In this document: piece by piece, positions 35,707 to 44,174 of the stretch
How the letters are laid out: each line of letters begins with the position of its first letter
Numbering within the stretch: position 1 is the first letter of the stretch
Assembly (NCBI RefSeq): GCF_032484785.1
Contig: NZ_JAUETR010000002.1
Span: 1,178,001-1,242,000 of the forward strand
Direction: 5' to 3'
From: Bradyrhizobium sp. SZCCHNS1050
Lineage (GTDB): Bacteria > Pseudomonadota > Alphaproteobacteria > Rhizobiales > Xanthobacteraceae
DNA length: 64,000 bases
The notes under the pieces: generated by a model
The model's database searches: none
What the model saw: the letters and a program-made list of their open reading frames with translations, nothing else
Told to the model about the DNA's origin: nothing
Program-made: the position numbers and the translations under genes

Positions 35707-36210
35707 ATGGATATGGCCGCTCAACCGGATCTGGTCACTGAGCCTTCCGGCACATCCCATGGCGCCGTCCATGGCGGCCCGCGCCTGCTGCTGCGGCTCG
35801 AAGGGCTGGCGCTGGCCGCCGGCGCAGCCGCCTTCTATGCCCACCAGGGCGGGTCGTGGTGGCTGTTCGCGGCGCTGTTTCTGGCCCCGGACACCAGCTT
35901 CGCGGCCTATCTCGGCGGACCGCGCGTCGGCGCGGTCGTCTACAATGCCGTCCACAGCACGCTGGCGCCCGCCGCCCTGCTCGCCCTCGGACTCCTGGCC
36001 GGACAACCGCTGGTCACGGCGATCGCGACCGTCTGGCTTGCCCATGTCGGCGTCGACCGCCTCGCCGGCTACGGTTTGAAATACGCCGACGGCTTCGGCT
36101 TCACCCATCTCGGCCGGATCGGACGGCGCGTCCCCTGCACGCCCCGGATCAGGGCGCGGCCGACGGCAGCTCCCGGTTCGGCGTCGCCGCGGCCGGCTTG
36201 TCGCGGGTGA
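35707..36210 (+). CDS. DUF4260 membrane protein
   Basis: A 167-residue protein with about four hydrophobic segments between residues 25 and 125. LLLRLEGLALAAGAAAFYAH, SWWLFAALFLAPDTSFAAYL and WLAHVGVDRLAGYGLKY are the DUF4260 blocks, with HLGRIG closing the domain near residue 140. The family has no known function. The last 26 residues are Pro/Arg-rich, unlike the family, and are encoded where the frame runs 62 bases into the convergent RND permease gene. Divergent from pccB. Confidence 0.8.
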   Translation: MDMAAQPDLVTEPSGTSHGAVHGGPRLLLRLEGLALAAGAAAFYAHQGGSWWLFAALFLAPDTSFAAYLGGPRVGAVVYNAVHSTLAPAALLALGLLAGQPLVTAIATVWLAHVGVDRLAGYGLKYADGFGFTHLGRIGRRVPCTPRIRARPTAAPGSASPRPACRG

Positions 36211-39200
36211 AGAACCGGATCACCACGACGAAGAACACCGGTACCCAGAGCACCGCGAGGAAGGTCGCCGTGATCATGCCGCCGAGCACGCCCGTGCCCA
36301 GCGCCTGCTGGCTCGCGCCACTCGCCCCCGTGGCGATCACCAGCGGCACGACACCGAGGATGAAGGCCAGCGACGTCATGATGATCGGCCGGAAACGCAG
36401 CTCGCAGGCGGTGACGGTGGCCTCGATCAGCGGCATCCCGCGCGCCCGCAGGTCCTTGGCGAACTCGATGATCAGGATCGCGTTCTTCGCCGACAGGCCG
36501 ATGATGGTGATGACGCCGACGGTGAAATAGACGTCGTTCGGCAGGCCGCGCAGCCAGGCCGCGGCGACCGAGCCGATCAGGCCGAGCGGCACGGCGAGCA
36601 TGACCGCGAACGGGATCGCCCAGCTCTCGTACAGCGCGGCGAGGCAGAGGAAGACGAACAGGATCGACAGCCCGAGCAGGAACGCGGCCTGCGATCCCGC
36701 AAGCTTCTCCTGCAGCGACTGGCCGGTCCAGGCGTAGCCGAAGCCCTTCGGCAAGGTGCCCATCAGCCGCTCCATCTCGGCGATCGCGTCGCCGGAGGTG
36801 TAGCCCGGCTTGGGATTGCCGGTGATGCGGACCGACGGGTAGCCGTCGAAGCCGACGACCTGGGTCGGCCCGACCACCCATGACAGGCGGGCGAAGGAGG
36901 AGAACGGCACCATCTCGCCGGCCGTGTTGCGCACGCTGTAGGTCAGCAGGTCCTCCGGCTTGAGGCGCTTGTCCTCATTGGCTTGCACGATCACGCGCTG
37001 CATGCGGCCGAGATTGAGGAAGTCGTTGATGTAGCTCGAGCCGAGGCTCGTCGACAGCGCGCCGTTGATGGCCGCGAAGGTGACGCCGAGCGCGGCCGCC
37101 TTGGCACGGTCGATCTCGAGACGGACCGAGGGCGCCGGCGGCAGCCCCTCGACGCTCAGCTTGCCGAGCACGGGCGAGTTCGCCGCGGCCGCAAACAGCG
37201 TATCCTTGGCCGCCATCAGCGCATCGTAGCCGCGCTGCGAGCGATCCTGCAGGCGGAAACTGAAGCCGGAGGTGTTGCCGAGATTGTCGATCGGCGGCGG
37301 CGCCAGCACCGACACCTCGGCATCACGGATTTTCGCGAACTCCGGATTGAGCTTGGCGATCAGGGCGTCCGCGCTCTGGGCCTTGTTGCGCTCCGACCAG
37401 TCCTTCAGCGTCACGAAGGCCTGCGCGGTGTTGGCGCCCTGGCCGTAGAAGCTGAAGCCGGCGACGAACGACACCGTGTCGATGCCGGGCGTCGCGACCA
37501 GCTTCTCGTTGACCTCCTGCAAGATGTCGAGGGTCCGGTTGGCGCTGGCATCGGCGGGCGCCAGCACGTCGACCATGACGAAGCCCTGGTCGTCCACCGG
37601 CAGGAAGCCGCCGGGCATGCGCCAGAACGAATAGCCGAGCCCCGCCAGGATCAGTGCATAAACGATCATGAAGCGTCCGGCGCGCGCCACGATCCAGCGC
37701 GTCGCCTGGCTGTAGCGGTTGGTCGCCGCGGCAAAGCGGCGGTTGAACCAGCCGAAGAAGCCGCGTGCGGCGTGGCCGTGCCCCTTCTCGATCGGCTTCA
37801 GCAGGGTCGCGCACAGCGCGGGCGTCAGCGACAGCGCGAGGAACGCCGAAAAGCCGATCGACACCACCATGGCGGCGGAGAACTGCTGATACATGATGCC
37901 GACCGAGCCCGGGAAGAAGGCCATCGGCACGAACACGGCCATCAGCACCAGCGTGATGCCGATCACCGCGCCGGTGATCTGATCCATCGCCTTGTCGGTC
38001 GCCTCGCGCGGCGGCAGCCCCTCTTCCGCCATGATGCGTTCGACGTTCTCGACCACGACGATGGCGTCGTCCACGAGGATGCCGATCGCGAGCACCATGC
38101 CGAACATCGTCAGCACGTTGATGGAGAACCCGAGCGCGAGCAGCACGCCGCAGGTTCCGAGCAGTGCGATCGGCACCACGATGGTCGGGATCAACGTGTA
38201 GCGGATGTTCTGCAGGAACAGGAACATCACCAGGAAAACCAGCACGACGGCCTCGCCCAGCGTCATCAGCACCTTCTTGACGGAGGCCGCGATCACCGGG
38301 GTCACGTCGTAGGAGACTTCGTACTTCACGCCCGGGGGAAAGAACGCGGCAAGCTCCTCCATCCGCGCCTTGACTGCCTTGGAGGTGGCGAGCGCATTGC
38401 CGGCCGGCGCCAGTTGCACCGCGACCGAGGCGGCGGGCTTCCCGTTGAGCCAGGACGAGAACGCATAAGAGAGACCGCCGACCTCGATGCGCGCGACGTC
38501 CGCAAGCCGCACGGCCGAGCCATTCAGGTTGGCGCGCAGCACAATGTTGCCGAACTCCTCCGGCGACTCGAGCTGGCCCTTCACCAGCACGGTGTTCTGC
38601 ACCCGCTGGCGGGTCGGCGACGGCTGCACGCCGAGCTGGCCGGAGGCGACCTGCGCGTTCTGCGCCGCGATCGCCTGATCGACGTCCTGCGGCGTGAGGC
38701 CGAGGCCGAGCAGCTTGTCGGGATCGAGCCAGATGCGCATCGCGCGCTCGGTGGCGAACAGCCGCGCACGGCCGACGCCGGGCAGCCGGCGCAGCTCGGG
38801 CAGCACGTAGCGCGTCGCGACGTCGCCGAGCCCGATCTCGTCGAGACTGCCGTCGGTCGAGGTCAAGGTGACGAATTGCAGGATGGCGCTGCTCGCCTCG
38901 AGAATGACGATGCCCTGCTGCCGCACCGCCTCGGGCAGGCGCGGCTCGATGCGCTTGATGCGGTTCTGGACGTCGACGGAGGCGAGGTCGATGTCGGTGC
39001 CCGGCTTGAACGAAGCGAGGATCTCGACCTCGCCGGTGGTGTCGCTGGTCGATTCGTAGTTCAGGATGCCGGCGGCGCCGTTCAGCTCCTCCTCGATCAG
39101 GCGCGTGACGCTGTAATACAGGTTCTCGGTCGACGCGCCGGGATAGGCGGTCGAGATCGAGATCGAGGGCGGCGCGATGATCGGATACTGCGCGACGGGC

Positions 39201-39289
39201 AGGAACGGAATCGACAGCACGCCGGCCAGGCAGATGAAGATCGCCACGACCCAAGCAAAGATCGGACGTGCGATGAAGAAGCGCGACAT
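36149..39289 (-). CDS. RND multidrug efflux permease (AcrB/MexF type)
   Basis: A 1046-residue inner-membrane proton-drug antiporter, the length normal for the HAE-1 family. The start SRFFIARPIFAWVVAIFICL is the typical first helix. GILVDDAIVVVENVERIM has the paired Asp of the proton relay, and GLSAKNAILIIEFAKD the relay Lys. Two large periplasmic loops follow helices 1 and 7, with GPTQVVGFDGYPSVRI in the second. It forms a tripartite pump with the adaptor just upstream and an outer-membrane protein not present here. The stop overlaps the convergent DUF4260 gene. Confidence 0.95.
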   Translation of the reverse strand: MSRFFIARPIFAWVVAIFICLAGVLSIPFLPVAQYPIIAPPSISISTAYPGASTENLYYSVTRLIEEELNGAAGILNYESTSDTTGEVEILASFKPGTDIDLASVDVQNRIKRIEPRLPEAVRQQGIVILEASSAILQFVTLTSTDGSLDEIGLGDVATRYVLPELRRLPGVGRARLFATERAMRIWLDPDKLLGLGLTPQDVDQAIAAQNAQVASGQLGVQPSPTRQRVQNTVLVKGQLESPEEFGNIVLRANLNGSAVRLADVARIEVGGLSYAFSSWLNGKPAASVAVQLAPAGNALATSKAVKARMEELAAFFPPGVKYEVSYDVTPVIAASVKKVLMTLGEAVVLVFLVMFLFLQNIRYTLIPTIVVPIALLGTCGVLLALGFSINVLTMFGMVLAIGILVDDAIVVVENVERIMAEEGLPPREATDKAMDQITGAVIGITLVLMAVFVPMAFFPGSVGIMYQQFSAAMVVSIGFSAFLALSLTPALCATLLKPIEKGHGHAARGFFGWFNRRFAAATNRYSQATRWIVARAGRFMIVYALILAGLGYSFWRMPGGFLPVDDQGFVMVDVLAPADASANRTLDILQEVNEKLVATPGIDTVSFVAGFSFYGQGANTAQAFVTLKDWSERNKAQSADALIAKLNPEFAKIRDAEVSVLAPPPIDNLGNTSGFSFRLQDRSQRGYDALMAAKDTLFAAAANSPVLGKLSVEGLPPAPSVRLEIDRAKAAALGVTFAAINGALSTSLGSSYINDFLNLGRMQRVIVQANEDKRLKPEDLLTYSVRNTAGEMVPFSSFARLSWVVGPTQVVGFDGYPSVRITGNPKPGYTSGDAIAEMERLMGTLPKGFGYAWTGQSLQEKLAGSQAAFLLGLSILFVFLCLAALYESWAIPFAVMLAVPLGLIGSVAAAWLRGLPNDVYFTVGVITIIGLSAKNAILIIEFAKDLRARGMPLIEATVTACELRFRPIIMTSLAFILGVVPLVIATGASGASQQALGTGVLGGMITATFLAVLWVPVFFVVVIRFFTRDKPAAATPNRELPSAAP

Positions 39290-39313
39290 GACAACCTCCG
39301 GGCCGTGACTGCG

Positions 39314-40504
39314 TCAGTTCGAGGCGGACGGCTTGTCGGAGCCGGAAACCTTCCAGGGCACGGCTGTGACGGCACTGCCGGGCGCCACCTTCTGGACGCC
39401 GTCGACGACGACGCGCCAGCCGGGCTTGAGGCCATCCTCGATCAGGACGCCGGAGGCGAGCGTGCGCCCGGAACGTACCGGCTGAAGGGTGGCGCGGCCT
39501 TCGTCATTGACGACATAGACGGCGCTGCTGCCCGACGTCGTGCGCTGCACAGCCTGCGCCGGGACCACGATGCCGTTGGTATCGATCGCCTCCTCGATCT
39601 GCACCCGGACATACATACCGGGCAGCAGCTCGCCTTCGGGATTCGGAAACTCGCCGCGCAACGTCACCTTGGCGGTGCCCGGATCGACGCTGACGTCGGA
39701 GAACAGCAGGCGCCCTGCATGCTTGTAGATTGAGCCGTCGTCCAACACGAGGCGGACGCGCGCCGCGTCGGGCGCAACGCTCTTCAGCCGCCCTTCCGCG
39801 AGATCGCGCCGCAGTTCGTTCAGCTCGGCAACCGACTGGGTGAAGTCGGCATAGACCGGATCGAGCTGCTGGATGGTGGCGAGATGAGTCGTCTCGTTGG
39901 GATTGACCAGCGCGCCTTCGGTGACCAGCGCACGGCCGATGCGGCCGCTGATCGGCGCGCGCACCGTCGCCCAATCAAGATTGAGCTGCGCCTGCGCGAC
40001 CGCGGCCTTCTGGGCCGCAACGTCGGCCTCGGCCTGGCGCTCGGAGGCAACCGCGAGCTCGTACTGCGCCTGGGACGTGGCCTGGCCGGTCAACAAGGTC
40101 TTGAGGCGGTCTTCCTGGCGATCGGCCTGATAGAGCACGGCCTCCGCCTTGGCGAGCGCAGCGCGAGCCTTGTCGAGCTCGACCTGGAACGGCGCCGGAT
40201 CGATCCGGTACAGCACGGCGCCTGCCTCGACGAGCGCGCCCTGCTGGAAGCTGCGCTCGACCACGATGCCGCTGACGCGCGGCCGCACCTCGGCGATCCG
40301 CATCGACGTGATCCGCCCCGGCAGGTTCTTGGTCAACGTCACCGGCGCCGCTTCGACCGTGATCACGCCGACCTCGGGCGGGCTCGACGCTTGGGAGGCA
40401 CCGGAGCCGTCACGGTCGCTGCACGCTGCAAGCGTGAGAAACGAGACCGCACAGATCGTCGCGCCGGCCGAACGGATCAATTGCTCTCTCAGCATGAAGT
40501 CCAT
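39314..40504 (-). CDS. RND efflux periplasmic adaptor lipoprotein
   Basis: A 396-residue membrane fusion protein. The signal sequence ends in a lipobox, LTLAAC, so Cys near 28 is probably lipidated and anchors it to the inner membrane. The hairpin domain (about 95-175) has ALAKAEAVLYQADRQEDRLK and a matching return helix; the lipoyl half-motifs are VRPRVSGIVVERSFQQGALV and RAPISGRIGRALVTEGALV. The beta-barrel and membrane-proximal parts follow. It is 24 bases upstream of the permease and its partner. ATG 40504 is used; a second ATG at 40495 is also plausible. No local regulator gene was seen. Confidence 0.92.
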   Translation of the reverse strand: MDFMLREQLIRSAGATICAVSFLTLAACSDRDGSGASQASSPPEVGVITVEAAPVTLTKNLPGRITSMRIAEVRPRVSGIVVERSFQQGALVEAGAVLYRIDPAPFQVELDKARAALAKAEAVLYQADRQEDRLKTLLTGQATSQAQYELAVASERQAEADVAAQKAAVAQAQLNLDWATVRAPISGRIGRALVTEGALVNPNETTHLATIQQLDPVYADFTQSVAELNELRRDLAEGRLKSVAPDAARVRLVLDDGSIYKHAGRLLFSDVSVDPGTAKVTLRGEFPNPEGELLPGMYVRVQIEEAIDTNGIVVPAQAVQRTTSGSSAVYVVNDEGRATLQPVRSGRTLASGVLIEDGLKPGWRVVVDGVQKVAPGSAVTAVPWKVSGSDKPSASN

Positions 40505-41113
40505 CTTGTTACGTCGCCGGCGCGCATGGATGCTGGACGATTATCGAGGACATCGGATCGCCGAGGATCCGCCGCCCGTCTTCCAGATCGTCGCTCACCA
40601 ACTCGGCGCGTCGTATGCCACCGTCGCGAGCCGGCGAACGTTCGTGCGCTCCTCATAGGCGAACTGATAGCTGCAATCCAGAATTTTTCCGCAACATGCG
40701 GCGACTGCGACAACTGCGCACCATGTATCATCGCAGACGTCTGCAAGGATGCTGGGCGATATGTCGCGCTTTGCTTCCCGGGCGTTGATGCGGAGTCCGA
40801 AAGGCACGAAGAATCCGCAACGACACCGAAAGGATAATGGATCACCCACAAGTCGGATCACGCGACGCTGACGGTCGATGATCGCCTCGTCCTGATCACG
40901 TTACCGGGCGCAGAGGCCGCGATCGCCAAACGGTCGCACGAGCGCCGCGTGATCAGCATACCGCTCTCCGCCGGGCTGCCCGCCCGAGCAACGCACATGC
41001 CCCCTCGATCCGTTGTCCACCATGCATCTCACGGGATGGTTTGACAGCGCCATGATCGCTCGTTCTACTTGGTTGCAAAGCCGCGCCACAAGCGGCGAGC
41101 CAGGAGGACGGTC
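40505..41113. other. Region without an assignable gene upstream of the RND operon
   Basis: 609 bases between the efflux adaptor and the dienelactone hydrolase-like gene, which are divergent. On the plus strand one frame reads through a Cys-rich stretch (CGDCDNC near 40700) to a TAA at 40835-40837 and then continues open to about 41044 with good GC in third codon positions, but the second part has no start codon. This may be the remnant of a gene or chance. The left part should hold the efflux promoter; the sequence just before 41114 holds the hydrolase ribosome site AGGAGG. Confidence 0.35.
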
Positions 41114-42205
41114 ATGGAGCGACACCATGGTAGCGCGCCGTTGGCGCTTGCCGCGCGCGCCTGTTTCTGTCTCAGACGCGTATCGCAGACCACCGCTGGA
41201 CCAGCGCGGCGTTCGGGAGCAACGGCGATGGTCATGATGCTGCTCGCTGCACTCGGTCCTGGGCTCGGCGGCAGCGCTAGCGCGCAAGGCATCACCAAGG
41301 ACGTGCCCGCCCGGGTCGAGATGTACCCGATCCCCTCGCTGACCCTGTCCGACCGGCAGTTCCTCTCCGGCGACGACGGCGGCAAGCCGGTTACAGTGGT
41401 CGGCGAAATGCGCGTGGCGCAGGGCAGCGGCAGGCTGCCGGTCGTGGTGCTGATGCACGGCTCGGGCGGCGTCGGCGCCAACATCGCGGCGTGGGGCCGC
41501 ACGTTCAACGCGATGGGCATCTCGACCTTCGTGATCGACGGCTTCACCGGGCGCGGCATCACCGCGACCAGCACCAACCAGGCCCAGCTCGGCCGGCTGA
41601 ACCTGATCATGGACATCTATCGTGCGCTGGACGTGCTGGCGAAGCATCCGCGCGTCGATCCCGAGCGCATCGTGCTGATGGGCTTTTCACGCGGCGGACA
41701 GGCGGCGCTGTATGCGAGCCTCCAGCGCTTCCACAAGCGCTGGAACAATTCCGGGCTGCAATTTGCCGCCTACATCCCGTTCTATCCGGACTGCTCGACG
41801 ACCTATCTCGGTGAGACCGACGTCGTGGCGCGGCCGATCCGGATCTTTCACGGCGGACCGGACGACTACAATCCGGTGCGGACCTGCAAGGCCTATGTCG
41901 AGCGGCTGAAGGCAGCGGGCCGCGACGTCGCGCTGACCGAATATCCGGACTCGCCGCACGGCTTCGATCTCGGCCTGCTCGGCGCCAACATGCTCGCCGT
42001 CGCGCCGAAGGCGCAGACCGTGCGCAACTGCCACATCAAGGAGAGCGACGGCGGGATGCTGATCAATGCCGACACGCAGCAGCCCTTCACCTATCAGGAC
42101 GCCTGCGTCGAGTTCGATCCGCATGTCGGTGGCAACCCCGCCACCGCGGAGGCCGCCCGCCAGGCGGTGACGGATTTCCTGCGCGCACTGTTCAAACTGT
42201 CGTGA
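41114..42205 (+). CDS. Exported dienelactone hydrolase family protein
   Basis: A 363-residue hydrolase. The long leader contains RR and a hydrophobic run about 30-52 ending SASAQG, so export is likely. VVVLMHGSGGVGANIAAWG is the oxyanion part, GFSRGGQAALYAS the nucleophile elbow, and HGGPDDYNPVRTC plus YPDSPHGFD supply the acid and His. It resembles the DLH-type hydrolases of rhizobia. Two pairs of Cys in the second half could bond. The substrate is unknown. The ribosome site AGGAGG is strong. Confidence 0.85.
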   Translation: MERHHGSAPLALAARACFCLRRVSQTTAGPARRSGATAMVMMLLAALGPGLGGSASAQGITKDVPARVEMYPIPSLTLSDRQFLSGDDGGKPVTVVGEMRVAQGSGRLPVVVLMHGSGGVGANIAAWGRTFNAMGISTFVIDGFTGRGITATSTNQAQLGRLNLIMDIYRALDVLAKHPRVDPERIVLMGFSRGGQAALYASLQRFHKRWNNSGLQFAAYIPFYPDCSTTYLGETDVVARPIRIFHGGPDDYNPVRTCKAYVERLKAAGRDVALTEYPDSPHGFDLGLLGANMLAVAPKAQTVRNCHIKESDGGMLINADTQQPFTYQDACVEFDPHVGGNPATAEAARQAVTDFLRALFKLS

Positions 42206-42305
42206 GCAAAAATAGAACGATTTGGATCAATTCTTGAGGTGACAGGTCGAACGCATCGGGTCTTGCTGCGTTGTCGCTCACTTTTCGACGATGAAACGGA
42301 GCCCG

Positions 42306-42791
42306 ATGATGCGCGCCTCTCGCCTTGCGATCCCAACTTTGCTGACCGCCCTCGCCTTGGGCGGCGCGGCCCATGCGGCGCCTGCCGCGCCGTTCCGGGG
42401 GCTGGAGGGCTCCTGGACCGGCGGCGGCGTGATCAGCATGTCCGACGGCAACCAGGAGCGGCTGCGCTGCCGCGCGGCCTATGACGTCGGCGGCGCCGGC
42501 GAGCAGCTCCGGCTCAACATCCGCTGCGCGAGCGACAGCTACAACATCGACCTCTCCAGCGACGTCGCCTATCGCGGCGGCGAGATCTCGGGGCAATGGA
42601 GCGAATCGAGCCACAACGCATCCGGCACGATCGAGGGCCGCGCGGTCGGCAACCGCATCGAAGCCCAGGCGCGCGGGCAGACGTTTTCCGCCGGGCTGTC
42701 GCTGACGACGCAGGGACGCCGGCAGACCGTGTCGATCCGCCCGGCGGGCACGGAGATCAGGGGCGTCGACCTGGAGCTGGCGCGGAGATAG
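42306..42791 (+). CDS. Exported protein of unknown function
   Basis: A 161-residue protein with a signal peptide to about 24 (AIPTLLTALALGGAAHA). The mature part begins APAAPFRGLEGSWTGGGVIS and is rich in beta-strand sequence with LRCRAAYDV, LRLNIRCAS and SGTIEGRAVGNRIEAQARG. Its two Cys may pair. The pattern of alternating strands resembles a small lipocalin-like barrel, but this is only an impression. The start chosen is ATG 42306 because GGAG lies just upstream; ATG 42291 would add five residues. Confidence 0.75.
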   Translation: MMRASRLAIPTLLTALALGGAAHAAPAAPFRGLEGSWTGGGVISMSDGNQERLRCRAAYDVGGAGEQLRLNIRCASDSYNIDLSSDVAYRGGEISGQWSESSHNASGTIEGRAVGNRIEAQARGQTFSAGLSLTTQGRRQTVSIRPAGTEIRGVDLELARR

Positions 42792-42807
42792 GCCACCAAC
42801 ATTTCCG

Positions 42808-42896
42808 CGTCATTGCGCGCGAAGCGGCGAAGCGAAGCGATCCCGAGTCCCTCGATGACTCTGGATTGCTTCGTCGCTTCGCTCTTCGCAATGACG
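42808..42896. repeat. Palindromic repeat, family A, copy 3
   Basis: Left CGTCATTGCGCGCGAAGCG and right GCTTCGCTCTTCGCAATGAC pair with mismatches, and the right arm CTGGATTGCTTCGTCGC matches the copies at 9281 and 22727. The left arm has drifted (GCGATCC for GCAATCC). It lies between two convergent genes. Confidence 0.85.
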
Positions 42897-42988
42897 ACAG
42901 TGTCCTGGTCTTCGAGGAACTCACGTTCGCTGGTCCCGGATATCGCTGCGCCCATCCGGGCTACGCCACGACATCACGGCAGTTCGAT

Positions 42989-43807
42989 TCACACCGCGCC
43001 GATGTCTTTCAGGCAAGCCTGCGTCAGCGTCATCCGAGCCTCGACGTGGCGCGGCTCAGGGCAGTCCATGTTGAGCGCGAACACGGTCGGCTGATCGCCC
43101 TTGTCGACCCAGCCGACCATCCAGCCAAGCGCCCCCTGCTCCTTGCCGAGCAGTCCGGACTTGAAGTGAATGACGGCATCGCCGACCTTGGTCACGGGGA
43201 TGATGTCGCGGGTCAGATCCTGGCTGCGCTTGGAGACCTGAAGCGCGCCACGCCTGAGGCGATCGATGAAATCGACCTGCTCGACGGGATCGATGCGAAG
43301 CGCGCCGGTCAGCCAGAACTGGTCGATGCCGCCGCCGATGTCGTGATTGCCGTAGTCGAGCTCCTCGAGATATGTCTGCATCCGCTCAGCGCCGATGCGG
43401 CGCGCGATCTCCTGATAGACCGGCACGGCGGAGACCGCGATCGCGCTGCGCAAGGTGTGATCCTTGTTCCAGGCCTCGATAGATCTCGTGACGCCATCCC
43501 ATTTGAACACGTCCTTGTCGGGATCCTCGACGACGCCCGTCTCCAGCGCGATCAGCGAGTTCGCGATCTTGAAGGTCGAGGCCGGCAGCCTTGCCTCGCC
43601 GGAGCGATCGGTGTCGCTGGCGATGACGAGATATTCCTCGACCTTGTAGGCCAGAAAAGTCCCCTTGGTGCCTTCGTCGGTGAAGCGCTTGGCGAGATCG
43701 CTGCGGATATCGTTGCGCGGCGGCGCGACATGCGCGAATGAACGTCCGGGCAGCAGGCTGGCGCCGGTCATCAGGGCGAGCACGTGGCGGCGGCTCATCA
43801 TGGGCAT
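42989..43807 (-). CDS. Class D (OXA-type) beta-lactamase with Tat-like leader
   Basis: A 272-residue serine beta-lactamase that hydrolyses beta-lactams in the periplasm. All class D landmarks are present: Ser77-Thr-Phe-Lys80 (PASTFKIANSLIALE), Ser126-Ala-Val128, Tyr152-Gly-Asn154 (DYGNHDIGGG) and Lys216-Ser-Gly218. Lys80 would be the carbamylated general base. The leader SRRHVLALMTGASLLPGRSFA has a twin-arginine pattern, uncommon for this class. GGAGAA lies 8 bases before ATG 43807. It stands alone without mobile element signs, so is probably a resident chromosomal gene. Confidence 0.92.
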   Translation of the reverse strand: MPMMSRRHVLALMTGASLLPGRSFAHVAPPRNDIRSDLAKRFTDEGTKGTFLAYKVEEYLVIASDTDRSGEARLPASTFKIANSLIALETGVVEDPDKDVFKWDGVTRSIEAWNKDHTLRSAIAVSAVPVYQEIARRIGAERMQTYLEELDYGNHDIGGGIDQFWLTGALRIDPVEQVDFIDRLRRGALQVSKRSQDLTRDIIPVTKVGDAVIHFKSGLLGKEQGALGWMVGWVDKGDQPTVFALNMDCPEPRHVEARMTLTQACLKDIGAV

Positions 43808-43892
43808 CGCGAATTTCTCCGTCGTCGTCGGCTCCTCCCTATCACAGGGCGGTGACGACCGACGCATGACGGAGATCACAAATGCGGCGCGC

Positions 43893-44174
43893 TCAGCGCA
43901 TCGGCCGCGACAGGTTGAGCACGAACACCAGCACCTCGGCGACGGCCTTGTAGAGCTCCTCCGGGATCTCGTCGCCGAGCTCGACATTGGAGAGCGCGCC
44001 GGCCAGCACCTCGTTCTCCTCGATCGGGATGTCGTGCGCCTTCGCGACCTCGATGATCTTGGCGCCGATCGTGCCCTTGCCCTTGGCGACGACGCGCGGC
44101 GCGCCCTGGCCCTTGTCATAGTGCAAGGCGACGGCGAGCTGGGTCTTGTTGGCGGCCTTCACCTCGATGCTCAT
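43893..44174 (-). CDS. Stand-alone FlhB C-terminal domain homologue (YlqH/FlhX-like)
   Basis: A 93-residue cytoplasmic protein. It matches the cytoplasmic part of FlhB/YscU export switch proteins: LAVALHYDKGQGAPRVVAKG and IIEVAKAHDIPIEENEVLA. The self-cleaving NPTH site is replaced by NKTQ (residues 9-12), so cleavage is not expected. Its ATG overlaps the TGA of the FliK-like gene upstream (ATGA). A FliK-like/FlhB-C pair of this type (YlqG/YlqH) is known in other bacteria with unsettled function. It may act on the substrate switch of the flagellar export gate. Confidence 0.85.
   Translation of the reverse strand: MSIEVKAANKTQLAVALHYDKGQGAPRVVAKGKGTIGAKIIEVAKAHDIPIEENEVLAGALSNVELGDEIPEELYKAVAEVLVFVLNLSRPMR

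Noticed and set aside
36983..39733. A 916-codon plus-strand frame opposite the RND permease and adaptor
   Set aside because: It has the same His/Asp/Arg/Gln-rich composition of antisense reading and no motif; the minus-strand genes are complete.
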